Below, piece after piece: positions 29,913 through 37,459 of a stretch of DNA of 64,000 nucleotides. Position 1 is the first letter of the stretch; every line of letters starts with the position of its first letter. Under the pieces are notes generated by a model, which was not told where the DNA came from, did no database searches, and worked only from the letters and a program-made list of their open reading frames with translations. Position numbers and translations under genes: made by a program. The stretch is taken from the NCBI GenBank assembly GCA_002495525.1, contig DAFS01000033.1, forward strand, positions 6,592 through 70,591. The letters are read 5' to 3'. The stretch is from Euryarchaeota archaeon UBA89 (GTDB taxonomy: Archaea > Thermoplasmatota > Poseidoniia > Poseidoniales > Thalassarchaeaceae).

Positions 29913-30019
29913 ATCATCATTTCTCCACACTCGGGACATGGGAGAGTAGGTAACCAAACTCCAGGCATATGTCCACAATTCGGACAAATTGATGAGGATA
30001 TATCACTGAAATCGTCCAT
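29909..30019 (-). CDS. Tiny zinc-ribbon protein (36 residues)
   Basis: A 36-codon frame from ATG 30019 encodes a small protein with two perfect zinc knuckles, ICPNCGHMPG and PCPECGEMM, separated by 15 residues (GVWLPTLP between). This is a complete rubredoxin-like/zinc-ribbon arrangement. It ends tail-to-tail with the aldehyde dehydrogenase, sharing TTAA at 29909-29912 exactly as other convergent pairs here do. No Shine-Dalgarno is visible. Function is unknown; such mini zinc ribbons often contact RNA, ribosomes or polymerase. It is short enough to be missed by automatic annotation. Confidence 0.6.
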   Translation of the reverse strand: MDDFSDISSSICPNCGHMPGVWLPTLPCPECGEMMI

Positions 30020-30148
30020 TTTAATCAAACATACGAGAAATAACAGGAACTTGAATATTCCGTTAATAAGAAGTGAGTGACTAGGTGAAAAGCAATCACT
30101 TATTGGTGTCCTTTCATTCGCGAGATGTACTGGTGCCTGCGCTAGTTG

Positions 30149-30943
30149 GTGAGTTCTTTGTCCGATGCTATTAAACTTCCTTTAAGGAAAGGATTTGGAA
30201 AAACAGATAGAATTGACAAATGGTGGACTAAACCATTTTGGATGGGCTTTGGATTAACTCTAGCTCTTGTGTACACAGCTTTGCGAGTTCTAGTTTGGGA
30301 TGGAGCAATTCACTATGATGAGCACAGAGTAACGTCACCAATCTTTTCACCGGACGTAATACACTTATTTGATCTAAAAACTCCTAATTGGATGAATTCA
30401 GCTTTACTGATATTATGGATTCCATTTGGATTCAGAGGAACCTGTTATTATATGAGAAAAGTCTATCATAGAGTATTTTTCCAAAACCCTACAGCATGTG
30501 TAGTTGCAAAACCGGAGATAAATTATCGAATAGGATATAAAGGTGAAACAGGACTATTTGTACTAAATAATATACACAGATATATGTTGTATTTAGCAAT
30601 AATTATTCTTTCAATGAAAGTTTATGACGTATACCATACAATGTGGTTCAATGGAGGTACCGAATTTGGGATATCTATTGGGACATTAGTACTAGCCACT
30701 GAATCAATTCTTCTATTCATGTATGTGGCTTCTTGTCACGCATTCAGACACCTCTTTGGAGGAGGAATGAATCAATGGAGAGGAGGAGTCTCCGGAATTA
30801 TGGGTAGATTATACATCAAAGTTAGTAATCTAAACATTGAACATGCATTCTGGTTTTGGACAAGTCTAGTAATGGTGTTTCTAGGAGATTTGTTTGTTTT
30901 GGCTGTTGCAGAAGGAATTCTTACAGACATTAGGATAATGTGA
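30149..30943 (+). CDS. sdhC: Succinate dehydrogenase membrane cytochrome b subunit
   Basis: About 264 residues with five hydrophobic segments (roughly 32-50, 83-100, 146-165, 176-197 and 238-260). Candidate haem ligands include His in NIHRYMLYL and in CHAFRHLFGGG. A single five-helix anchor, with no separate SdhD, resembles the one-subunit cytochrome b of type-B fumarate reductase/succinate dehydrogenases. It is the first gene of sdhCAB; sdhA begins 9 bases later. An in-frame TAG lies directly before TTG 30146, and no ATG is present near the N-terminus, so translation must start at GTG 30149 or a nearby TTG (30146, 30158). The identity rests on topology plus operon context. Confidence 0.8.
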   Translation: MSSLSDAIKLPLRKGFGKTDRIDKWWTKPFWMGFGLTLALVYTALRVLVWDGAIHYDEHRVTSPIFSPDVIHLFDLKTPNWMNSALLILWIPFGFRGTCYYMRKVYHRVFFQNPTACVVAKPEINYRIGYKGETGLFVLNNIHRYMLYLAIIILSMKVYDVYHTMWFNGGTEFGISIGTLVLATESILLFMYVASCHAFRHLFGGGMNQWRGGVSGIMGRLYIKVSNLNIEHAFWFWTSLVMVFLGDLFVLAVAEGILTDIRIM

Positions 30944-30952
30944 GGTGAAATA

Positions 30953-32779
30953 ATGAGTGAAAAATACATTATTCATGAACATGATGTCGTGATAATTGGA
31001 GCAGGAGGTGCTGGTCTAAGAGCGGCGATAGAAGCTAGTAATTTAGGAGTCAGCGTTGCCATGATATCTAAATCAATGCTAGGAAAAGCGCATACTGTAA
31101 TGGCAGAAGGAGGCGCAGCTGCTGCACTAGGTAACAAAGATCCTCGTGATAATTGGCAAACACACTTTCGAGACACGATGAAAGGTGGAAAGTATCTGAA
31201 TGACTGGAGGATGGCAAGGATTCATGCTCAACAAGCACCAGATAGGATTAGAGAACTAGAAACTTGGGGGGCAGTATTTGATAGAACTCCTAAAGGTCTA
31301 ACAAATCAACGAAACTTTGGAGGACATACTTACCCTCGATTAGCACACATAGGAGACGCCACGGGTCTAGAATTAATCAGAACTCTTCAGGAGAAAGGAG
31401 TCCACATGGGTATGGATATATTCATGGAATTCACTGTACGTAAAATGTTCAAGACTGACGGGAAAATATCAGGATGTTTCGCCTATGATAGGAATGACGG
31501 AACATTACATGTTTTCAAAGCAAAAACAATTGTTATGGCAACAGGAGGCGCGACAAGATGTTGGGCTGTTTGTTCTGGTTCATGGGAGTATACTGGGGAA
31601 GGGTATGCATTAGCCTATTGGGCTGGCGCTGAAATGGGGGATATGGAGTTTATCCAGTTCCATCCTACAGGAATGATTTGGCCCCCCTCTGTAAAAGGAA
31701 TATTAGTTACTGAGGGCGTTCGAGGAGAGGGAGGTATGCTGACCAATTCTGAAGGAAAAAGATTCATGTTCGATTACGTACCTGAAATGTATAAAGATGA
31801 ATTTGCTGATACAGAAGAAGAGGCTTTGGAGTGGGTTTCCGAGATTGTAGAAGGGAAGCTTGCAACTGTACGTAGACCTCCTGAATTATTGACTAGAGAC
31901 GTCGTTGCTAAAGCAATTAATTCTGAAAGAGATGCTGGTAGAGCCAGTGCTCATGGAGGAGCATATCTAGATATTTCTTGGAGAGAACCAGATCAAGTAA
32001 GGAAAAAACTACCTGGAATGTATCATCAATTTAAGGAACTAGCAGCAGTTGATATTACAACTGAAAAAATGGAAGTAGGCCCTACTGCCCACTATGTTAT
32101 GGGGGGAATAAAAGTTCACCCAGAAACACAGGAAACCACAGTCCCTAGAATGTTTGCTGCTGGGGAGGCTGCCACAGGACTACATGGTGCCAATAGACTT
32201 GGAGGAAATTCGCTTTCTGATCTTATTGTATTTGGAAAAATTGCTGGAGAGAACGCTGCATTGTTGGCTAAAGATATTGATGAATTTTTACCTATAGACT
32301 CTAATGAGATTGAAAATGCAATTGAAGAAACATTAGCACCATTGAGCAGAACAGAGGGGGAAAATCCTGCGAAGGTTGTAGAAGATTTAAGAGAAATGAT
32401 GCAATATAAGGTAGGTATAATCAGAACTGAAAAATTGTTGAAAGAAGCATTAAAAGACCTAGAAGATTTAGAAAAACGTGCTCAAAAAACATCCGCTGGA
32501 ACTAGTCGTATTTACAATCCTGGTTGGCATCAGGCACTTGAGATAGATGCTATGATAGATGTAAGTAGAATGTGTACACTTGCCGCATTGTACAGAGAGG
32601 AGTCTAGAGGAGGGCATACAAGAGATGATTTCCCAGAACCTGATTACAAATATTGGGGAAAAATAAATACTGTTATTACGAAGAAGGAAGAAATGACAAT
32701 TGAGCATCGGAGATACCCCCCTATAGATGAAGAATTGAAAAAATTACTTGATATTGAAGACTTACATGAGGAGGAATAA
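30953..32779 (+). CDS. sdhA: Succinate dehydrogenase flavoprotein subunit
   Basis: Flavoprotein of 608 residues that oxidises succinate to fumarate at the cytoplasmic face of complex II. The FAD-binding GAGGAGLRAAIEA is at residues about 17-29, followed by AEGGAAAALG, the His of the covalent-FAD region in FGGHTYPRLAHIGDATG, the active-site segment QFHPTGM, and GANRLGGNSLSDLIVFG near the C-terminal third. Start ATG 30953, preceded by GAGGTGA, is 9 bases after sdhC. sdhB follows with one base between stop and start. It could also run as fumarate reductase, but with complex I nearby an aerobic succinate dehydrogenase is more likely. Confidence 0.97.
   Translation: MSEKYIIHEHDVVIIGAGGAGLRAAIEASNLGVSVAMISKSMLGKAHTVMAEGGAAAALGNKDPRDNWQTHFRDTMKGGKYLNDWRMARIHAQQAPDRIRELETWGAVFDRTPKGLTNQRNFGGHTYPRLAHIGDATGLELIRTLQEKGVHMGMDIFMEFTVRKMFKTDGKISGCFAYDRNDGTLHVFKAKTIVMATGGATRCWAVCSGSWEYTGEGYALAYWAGAEMGDMEFIQFHPTGMIWPPSVKGILVTEGVRGEGGMLTNSEGKRFMFDYVPEMYKDEFADTEEEALEWVSEIVEGKLATVRRPPELLTRDVVAKAINSERDAGRASAHGGAYLDISWREPDQVRKKLPGMYHQFKELAAVDITTEKMEVGPTAHYVMGGIKVHPETQETTVPRMFAAGEAATGLHGANRLGGNSLSDLIVFGKIAGENAALLAKDIDEFLPIDSNEIENAIEETLAPLSRTEGENPAKVVEDLREMMQYKVGIIRTEKLLKEALKDLEDLEKRAQKTSAGTSRIYNPGWHQALEIDAMIDVSRMCTLAALYREESRGGHTRDDFPEPDYKYWGKINTVITKKEEMTIEHRRYPPIDEELKKLLDIEDLHEEE
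32770..32774 (+). promoter_or_regulatory. Shine-Dalgarno deciding the sdhB start
   Basis: GGAGG at 32770-32774 lies six bases before ATG 32781. It fixes that ATG as the sdhB start and argues against an in-frame upstream codon at 32748, which would add eleven unrelated residues inside sdhA. Confidence 0.8.
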
Positions 32780-32780
32780 A

Positions 32781-33542
32781 ATGAGTGAAGATGTAACATT
32801 CAAGATTTTCAGAGGAGAACCTGACGAAGATGGAGAACCATTCGGAGAAATGATAGACTATACAGTTGAAATGGATGAAGGAATGGTAGTTCTTGATGTA
32901 ATTCACAGAATTCAAGCAGAGCATGCCCCTGATCTCTCTTGTAGATGGAATTGTAAAGCAGGAAAATGTGGTTCTTGTTCTGCAGAAGTTAATGGTAAAC
33001 CACGTCTAATGTGCATGACAAGAATGGAAGAAGTAATGGAAGAAACTCCTGATGGAGACCCAGTCCTTGTAAAACCAATGCAAGCATTTCCGTTGACTAA
33101 GGACTTAGTTACTGATACCTCCTGGGCATATGAGATGAATAAAAAAATGGTTCCTGTAAATGGACCTGACGAATTAGATTGGAAATTTAATCAGAATGAG
33201 GCTAATAGAATACAAGAGTTCAGAGGTTGCATTGAATGTATGTTGTGTGTAAACACATGTCATGTACTTCGAGAACATGAAAAATTCGATGAGTTTGCAG
33301 GGCCGAGATTTTTTGTACGTTTGGCAGGATTAGAAATGCATCCACTAGATATTGAAAATAGAATTCCTGAAATTAAAGAGGATTTTGGTATAGGCTATTG
33401 TAATATCACTCGTTGTTGCACTGAAGTATGTCCTGCTGGAATTAATATTACTGATAACGCAATAATTCCTCTGAAAGAAAGAGTAGTGACAGAATACTAT
33501 GATCCAATAGCAATTATTGGGAAGAAATTAGGATTAAGATGA
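32781..33542 (+). CDS. sdhB: Succinate dehydrogenase iron-sulfur subunit
   Basis: About 253 residues carrying electrons from SdhA to quinone. The N-terminal plant-type 2Fe-2S ferredoxin domain shows CRWNCKAGKCGSC and a later RLMC. The C-terminal domain has the two cluster motifs CIECMLCVNTC and CNITRCCTEVCPAG, the latter with an extra adjacent Cys. Translation starts at ATG 32781 with a strong ribosome-binding site. It is the last gene of sdhCAB and is followed immediately by a terminator hairpin. A fumarate reductase alternative is not excluded. Confidence 0.96.
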   Translation: MSEDVTFKIFRGEPDEDGEPFGEMIDYTVEMDEGMVVLDVIHRIQAEHAPDLSCRWNCKAGKCGSCSAEVNGKPRLMCMTRMEEVMEETPDGDPVLVKPMQAFPLTKDLVTDTSWAYEMNKKMVPVNGPDELDWKFNQNEANRIQEFRGCIECMLCVNTCHVLREHEKFDEFAGPRFFVRLAGLEMHPLDIENRIPEIKEDFGIGYCNITRCCTEVCPAGINITDNAIIPLKERVVTEYYDPIAIIGKKLGLR

Positions 33543-33548
33543 TTTTAA

Positions 33549-33579
33549 CCCTCTCCGAGTAACCCCGGAGAGGGGTTTT
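33549..33579 (+). terminator. Hairpin terminator after sdhCAB
   Basis: A perfect 9-bp GC-rich stem (CCCTCTCCG at 33549-33557 with CGGAGAGGG at 33566-33574), an 8-base loop and a following TTTT form a factor-independent-style terminator. It lies 7 bases after the sdhB stop and stands out in the AT-rich DNA. It may also serve the convergent MC1 gene. Confidence 0.8.
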
Positions 33580-33604
33580 GTAATTCCGAAAAAAAATAGA
33601 TTAC

Positions 33605-33868
33605 TCACAATCGAGTAATTCCATTTTTCTTTACATTGGCCTTCTTGATTTTATCTGGCAGCCAAGCTGGTCCATTAGCTGGCTTAGCAACAACCTCAGT
33701 CCAACCTTCAAAATTATGAACACGGTTTGTTCCACGTTCACGCAGTTGGATATCGGTTTCACCACGAGTTGCTGCTTTCAGGGCTGCTCCACGTGGCTGC
33801 TTGCTTACGAACACTTGACTAGTGTCCTTTCCATTCTTCATCAATACGAAGTATTTTTTGTCTGACAT
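33605..33868 (-). CDS. MC1-family non-histone chromosomal protein
   Basis: An 87-residue basic DNA-binding protein. The sequence KYFVLMKNGKD, then KQPRGAALKAATRG, IQLRERGTNRVH, GPAWLPDKIKKANVKK follows the Methanosarcina/halophile MC1 protein along its whole length. MC1 bends and compacts DNA as a monomer. The ATG 33868 is chosen because AATCCTCC on the plus strand (GGAGGATT on the coding strand) lies five to twelve bases upstream and because MC1 proteins begin here; the frame extends further upstream without homology. Convergent with sdhB. This would be a major nucleoid protein; whether histones also exist in the genome is not visible. Confidence 0.92.
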   Translation of the reverse strand: MSDKKYFVLMKNGKDTSQVFVSKQPRGAALKAATRGETDIQLRERGTNRVHNFEGWTEVVAKPANGPAWLPDKIKKANVKKNGITRL

Positions 33869-33874
33869 AAAGCA

Positions 33875-33881
33875 ATCCTCC
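33875..33881 (-). promoter_or_regulatory. Shine-Dalgarno deciding the MC1 start
   Basis: GGAGGAT on the coding strand, about six bases before ATG 33868, is one of the best ribosome-binding sites in the window. It supports the short, family-like start and suggests strong translation, as expected for an abundant chromosomal protein. Confidence 0.7.
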
Positions 33882-33984
33882 ACCACTTCGCCTTTCAAAA
33901 TAGGATATGAAGGTATTGTATAAAAAACGTGATACTGCGCCACATTAGGGGAAAAACCGAAAAAACCAACTAGGGAAAAATCAT

Positions 33985-34218
33985 TTACATTTCAGCGCAA
34001 GCAAGCGTTTTAGTATTCAGAACTCCGGGTATTGCGCGTATTGATTCTACTACTAACCGGGCTATATCACCCATATTATCTGCTTCTAATTTAACTATCA
34101 AATCATGATCACCAAAAAGAAGATTTGCATCTGTAACAAAAGATAGAGATGAAGCTGAATTAAACACTTCTACTTCTGAACCCGGTTCGACATTTACTAA
34201 TACATAACCTACTGACAT
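33985..34218 (-). CDS. Stand-alone Lrp/AsnC ligand-binding (RAM) domain protein
   Basis: A 77-residue protein consisting only of the RAM/AsnC ligand-binding domain (alpha-beta sandwich): VGYVLVNVEPGSE, LLFGDHDLIVKLEADNMGDIARLV and IPGVLNTKTLACAEM in parts match this fold, with the GxxDL segment characteristic. No helix-turn-helix is present. Stand-alone RAM proteins form oligomers and bind amino acids and may modulate full-length Lrp proteins or enzymes. ATG 34218 gives the usual N-terminus. It diverges from the macro-domain gene across about 100 bases. Confidence 0.88.
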   Translation of the reverse strand: MSVGYVLVNVEPGSEVEVFNSASSLSFVTDANLLFGDHDLIVKLEADNMGDIARLVVESIRAIPGVLNTKTLACAEM

Positions 34219-34316
34219 ATACTAGTCGGAGACGCCTTCACGCATCAAATGTTCGCTTTGATACTCAGAATGTTGAGAAGAAGCATACATATTGGATGCC
34301 CTAGTCTCAACATAAT

Positions 34317-34958
34317 ATGGCAGAGGTCATTATAGTCCGAGAATGTAAATATGGACAGGTGAGAGTATGCTTCGGTAATGTATCTAGGGTTGAAGGAGAT
34401 ATTATGGTACTACCGGCTAATAATAGACTGGCGGGAAGAGAGGGGTTAGATGAAGTAATGCAATTAGCTGCTGGACCTGAATTGAGAGCTGCCTGTACAG
34501 AAATAGCAAAAGAGAAACGTAAAACTAATTCTCAACCTTGTGGAGTAGGGGAAGCAGTTACTACTTCTGCATATAGCCTCCCTGCAGAGCATCTCGTACA
34601 TGTTGTAGGTCCAGATTGTAGAAGACCTACACAAGACCAATATCGGAGAGAGTTGTTAAAAAAGTCATATGAGTCATTATTTACAGAAGTTGAGAATCTA
34701 GAACCTCGAGAAACTTTGGTTCTACCTCCATTGGGTATGGATGTATTCTCTTATCCACATAGAGAAGGAGCTAGGATGACAATGGAAATAGTATTAGCTT
34801 GGATGGATGAAGGAGAAGATCCAGGTGTTGATATGGTATTAATTGTCACAAATGAACAGAGTTTTCTAAAGAATATGAAAACAGTATATCGTGAAAGTGA
34901 AGACCAATTTCCTGGAGTCGACAGAACCAGAGAATATAGGAAAGGAAAATTCGAATAA
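34317..34958 (+). CDS. Macro-domain (ADP-ribose-binding) protein
   Basis: A 213-residue protein whose first ~185 residues fit a macro domain: VRVCFGNVSRVEGDIMVLPANN at about 15-36 (written in parts: GNVSRVEGDI, VLPANN), PCGVGEAVTTSAYSLP, LVHVVGP, and LVLPPLGMDVFSYPHREGA. Macro domains bind or hydrolyse ADP-ribose derivatives. The usual 'NAAN' is VLPANN here, so ligand handling may differ. The start is ATG 34317, AT-rich upstream and no ribosome-binding site. It diverges from the RAM protein and precedes hjc by about 95 bases. A role in ADP-ribose signalling or NAD metabolite clean-up is inferred. Confidence 0.85.
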   Translation: MAEVIIVRECKYGQVRVCFGNVSRVEGDIMVLPANNRLAGREGLDEVMQLAAGPELRAACTEIAKEKRKTNSQPCGVGEAVTTSAYSLPAEHLVHVVGPDCRRPTQDQYRRELLKKSYESLFTEVENLEPRETLVLPPLGMDVFSYPHREGARMTMEIVLAWMDEGEDPGVDMVLIVTNEQSFLKNMKTVYRESEDQFPGVDRTREYRKGKFE

Positions 34959-35052
34959 TTAGATAATTGTCACTAGTACAAACCCTCAATAATTGATTAA
35001 AATAGCATAAATGATGCGATGTCCTCAATAACCTTGAGATTACGATAGTAGC

Positions 35053-35694
35053 ATGGGAATAGGAGGAGCATACGAGCGTGAGTTGCGCTCAGTACTCGCA
35101 GGTGAAGAAAAAGGAATTCGTGCAATAACAAGATCTTGTAGTGAAACCGAACGTGCTCAAGCCATGCAAATTTGTCAACGTCCATTTCTAGTTGTTAGAG
35201 CGCCTGGAAGTGGATCAGAAGGTACGGGAGATCTCTTAGCCTTAAGGGGAGATATGTGTTTCCCTATAGAGGTAAAATCTTCAAAAAAACCTAAACTATA
35301 TCTTTCCGGTAGAACTGTTTTACAGTATCAAGCATTAGAAGAAATAGGTGTTAGATGCTCGATTCAACCATTCTATGCTTACAGGTTAAAGGGAGTCAGA
35401 GGAGATAGTTGGAGAATATTTAGAGTTAGAACAGAGGGCCTTACAGGAAAACTAAGATTACTTTCTAGAACTGTTCCTGAACTACCTTTAACAAGAAATG
35501 GAACACCATATTTAGATTGGGAAAAGGGACTCCCTTTGCATAAATTTCTCTCTTTAATTTCTAAGTCTGAAAATGCTAATAATATTCAACCAAGTACTTC
35601 ACTAAATAAAACTAATTTTTCAGTAAGTGATTCATCTAAAGTTCAGTATGAATCATCTTCTGAGAGAACTGCATCAAGTCTATCGAACTCTTGA
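35053..35694 (+). CDS. hjc: Holliday junction resolvase Hjc
   Basis: Archaeal structure-specific endonuclease that cleaves four-way junctions in recombination. The N-terminal part has YERELRSVLAGEE, then VVRAPGSGSEGTGDLLAL and FPIEVKSSK, which contain the conserved Glu, Ser-rich loop, Asp and Glu-x-Lys nuclease residues. The segment between YERELR and VVRAPG carries a roughly 30-residue insertion compared with typical Hjc proteins. The total of 213 residues is longer than the usual 120-170. A Ser/Asn-rich tail (about 175-213) looks low-complexity and overlaps a small gene on the opposite strand. ATG 35053 gives a normal N-terminus. Confidence 0.9.
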   Translation: MGIGGAYERELRSVLAGEEKGIRAITRSCSETERAQAMQICQRPFLVVRAPGSGSEGTGDLLALRGDMCFPIEVKSSKKPKLYLSGRTVLQYQALEEIGVRCSIQPFYAYRLKGVRGDSWRIFRVRTEGLTGKLRLLSRTVPELPLTRNGTPYLDWEKGLPLHKFLSLISKSENANNIQPSTSLNKTNFSVSDSSKVQYESSSERTASSLSNS

Positions 35695-35831
35695 ATTAGA
35701 TTTTTCACTTCTTGATTTAGGTTTGAAAGCCTAGCCTGATTTAATAAACGAAGAATACTATCTCTTTCTCTGCGAATATTATCAAGTTGACGTTTTTCAC
35801 TCTTAATATCCTCTGAACTGCGTTCTACCAT
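35643..35831 (-). CDS. Small coiled-coil protein, unknown
   Basis: A 62-residue highly charged, helical protein (VERSSEDIKSEKRQL, RRERDSILRLLNQA) with heptad-like hydrophobic spacing. It overlaps the low-complexity 3' tail of hjc on the opposite strand by about 50 bases. ATG 35831 is the likely start, lying between hjc and the divergent M50 protease. No family is recognised and no ribosome-binding site is seen, so it could be a chance frame; the charged helical composition argues for a real small gene. Confidence 0.45.
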   Translation of the reverse strand: MVERSSEDIKSEKRQLDNIRRERDSILRLLNQARLSNLNQEVKNLIQEFDRLDAVLSEDDSY

Positions 35832-35936
35832 GTAAATCGGAAAGGGCAATCTTTCAAATCATTTTTGCAATATAGAACACAAGTTGAAGAATGGGAGTGT
35901 TGGCGTCCTAATATGCAAGATGAGGAGGGGTCTGTC

Positions 35937-37454
35937 ATGAATCATCTTTTACCAATGATTTCAATCTACTTTTTTTATCTCCTAGGGCTACCAATATGGG
36001 GGGCTATAATTATGATAATTTGGTACTCTGTACTGATAACTCTAGAAAATAATGGAACGCTCGATAATTGGGATGCGACAAGAGTTTTAGGTTTTATTTT
36101 GATGATTAGAACAAAAAAGGGAAGAGTCTTTCTTGAAAGAGTTTCAAAATATAGAAAATTTTGGAGAGGTTTTGGAGAATTTTCAATTTGGTTATGTTTT
36201 CTTGTAATGTTCGGGGTAATGTTTCTTCTAATTTTCAGCGCTATACTAACTGCTTCTTCACCGCCAGAAGAGTCAATTCCTGCTAAAGATCTTTTATTGA
36301 TTCCTGGAGTAACAAGCTTTGTACCATTCTGGTGGCCTGTAATTGCACTGATCATTGCAATAGTGATTCATGAATATGGACACGCAATACAAGCAAGAGT
36401 TCATGGAATGAGGGCTAAAAGTTTTGGATTATTACTGTTAGGACCTTTGCCGATGGGAGCTTTTTTTGAACCTGAGATTCAAGAAATGACTAGGGCACCT
36501 AGAAGAGAAAGGCTAAGAATTTATGCTGCTGCACCTTCGATAAATATTGTATCAACATATATAGTCATATTATTGCTATCATGTACTGCATCAGGATTTA
36601 TTGCTTCAGAACCTGGATTGCATGCAAATGCGATTATAGTCAATAGTGGTGCTGAGGAAGCGGGATTAGAACCTTATGAAATAATCACTCATCTTGATGG
36701 AATGGATGTTTCAGATTATGATTCCTTCTCAGATATAATGAGTTCTAAATCCGCAGGCGATGAAATGAATTTATCTGTTTTATCTAGAAAAAACAGTATT
36801 GGGGAGAGGGACTCAAGAGAGATTACTGTTACACTAACTGATCAATTAGATTACTATCTATCGCTAGGAATTCCTACTTCATTCCAAGAGGATTGTGAGA
36901 ATGATGAACAGTGCATGGAGGATTATGTCAAATTCCTAAATGAGAATGGTATAGAACAAGGAAACGCTTTTCTTGGAGTTAGTGGAATTTCTTCAGGTAC
37001 TAGTGGGGTAGATGGATATAAGTTATCATCTACTGAGGACTTAAATCCGTTAGTAAGAACTATTATTTTTGTATTTAAGCCATTGGAATTATTGGGTGAA
37101 CCAATAAGATTAGATGGGCATTCTATGCCACTAGAAGAGAGAGATTTACTTGAATCAGGAGACGGACTCATTTCTTCCACTATAGGAACAAATGGTATGT
37201 TGGCTATTTTTGATTTCTTATTCTGGTTTGCATGGATAAATTTCATACTTGGTTTTGCTAACTTGATACCTATGGTTCCATTTGATGGTGGACAAATTAC
37301 CAGAGATTCTACTCACTCAATTATAAAATTCTTTGGAAGAAATATGAATCCTCTAAGAGTTGAAAAAATAGCTAATAGAGTTAGTGGTTTGAGTAGTATA
37401 ATTATACTTTTAATTGTACTATTCCCAATATTATTAGCTAATATGTTGAACTAG
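35937..37454 (+). CDS. Site-2-type membrane metalloprotease (M50) with PDZ domain
   Basis: About 505 residues. A hydrophobic N-terminal region is followed by the zinc motif HEYGH at 145-149, further helices, a PDZ domain near 230-300 (SGAEEAGLEPYEIITHLDG), and the third metal ligand in PMVPFDGGQ (Asp about 450) inside the C-terminal membrane region. It would cleave transmembrane regulators within the membrane. The start ATG 37-bases into the longer frame, at 35937, is favoured by GAGGAGGGG about seven bases upstream. It is convergent with a signal peptidase gene, six bases apart. The specific substrate is unknown. Confidence 0.9.
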   Translation: MNHLLPMISIYFFYLLGLPIWGAIIMIIWYSVLITLENNGTLDNWDATRVLGFILMIRTKKGRVFLERVSKYRKFWRGFGEFSIWLCFLVMFGVMFLLIFSAILTASSPPEESIPAKDLLLIPGVTSFVPFWWPVIALIIAIVIHEYGHAIQARVHGMRAKSFGLLLLGPLPMGAFFEPEIQEMTRAPRRERLRIYAAAPSINIVSTYIVILLLSCTASGFIASEPGLHANAIIVNSGAEEAGLEPYEIITHLDGMDVSDYDSFSDIMSSKSAGDEMNLSVLSRKNSIGERDSREITVTLTDQLDYYLSLGIPTSFQEDCENDEQCMEDYVKFLNENGIEQGNAFLGVSGISSGTSGVDGYKLSSTEDLNPLVRTIIFVFKPLELLGEPIRLDGHSMPLEERDLLESGDGLISSTIGTNGMLAIFDFLFWFAWINFILGFANLIPMVPFDGGQITRDSTHSIIKFFGRNMNPLRVEKIANRVSGLSSIIILLIVLFPILLANMLN

Positions 37455-37459
37455 AAAAC

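Noticed and set aside
30020..30148. Possible leader RNA or riboswitch before sdhC
   Set aside because: The region holds only a weak six-base inverted repeat (AAGTGA/TCACTT) and no tRNA-like or known riboswitch core.
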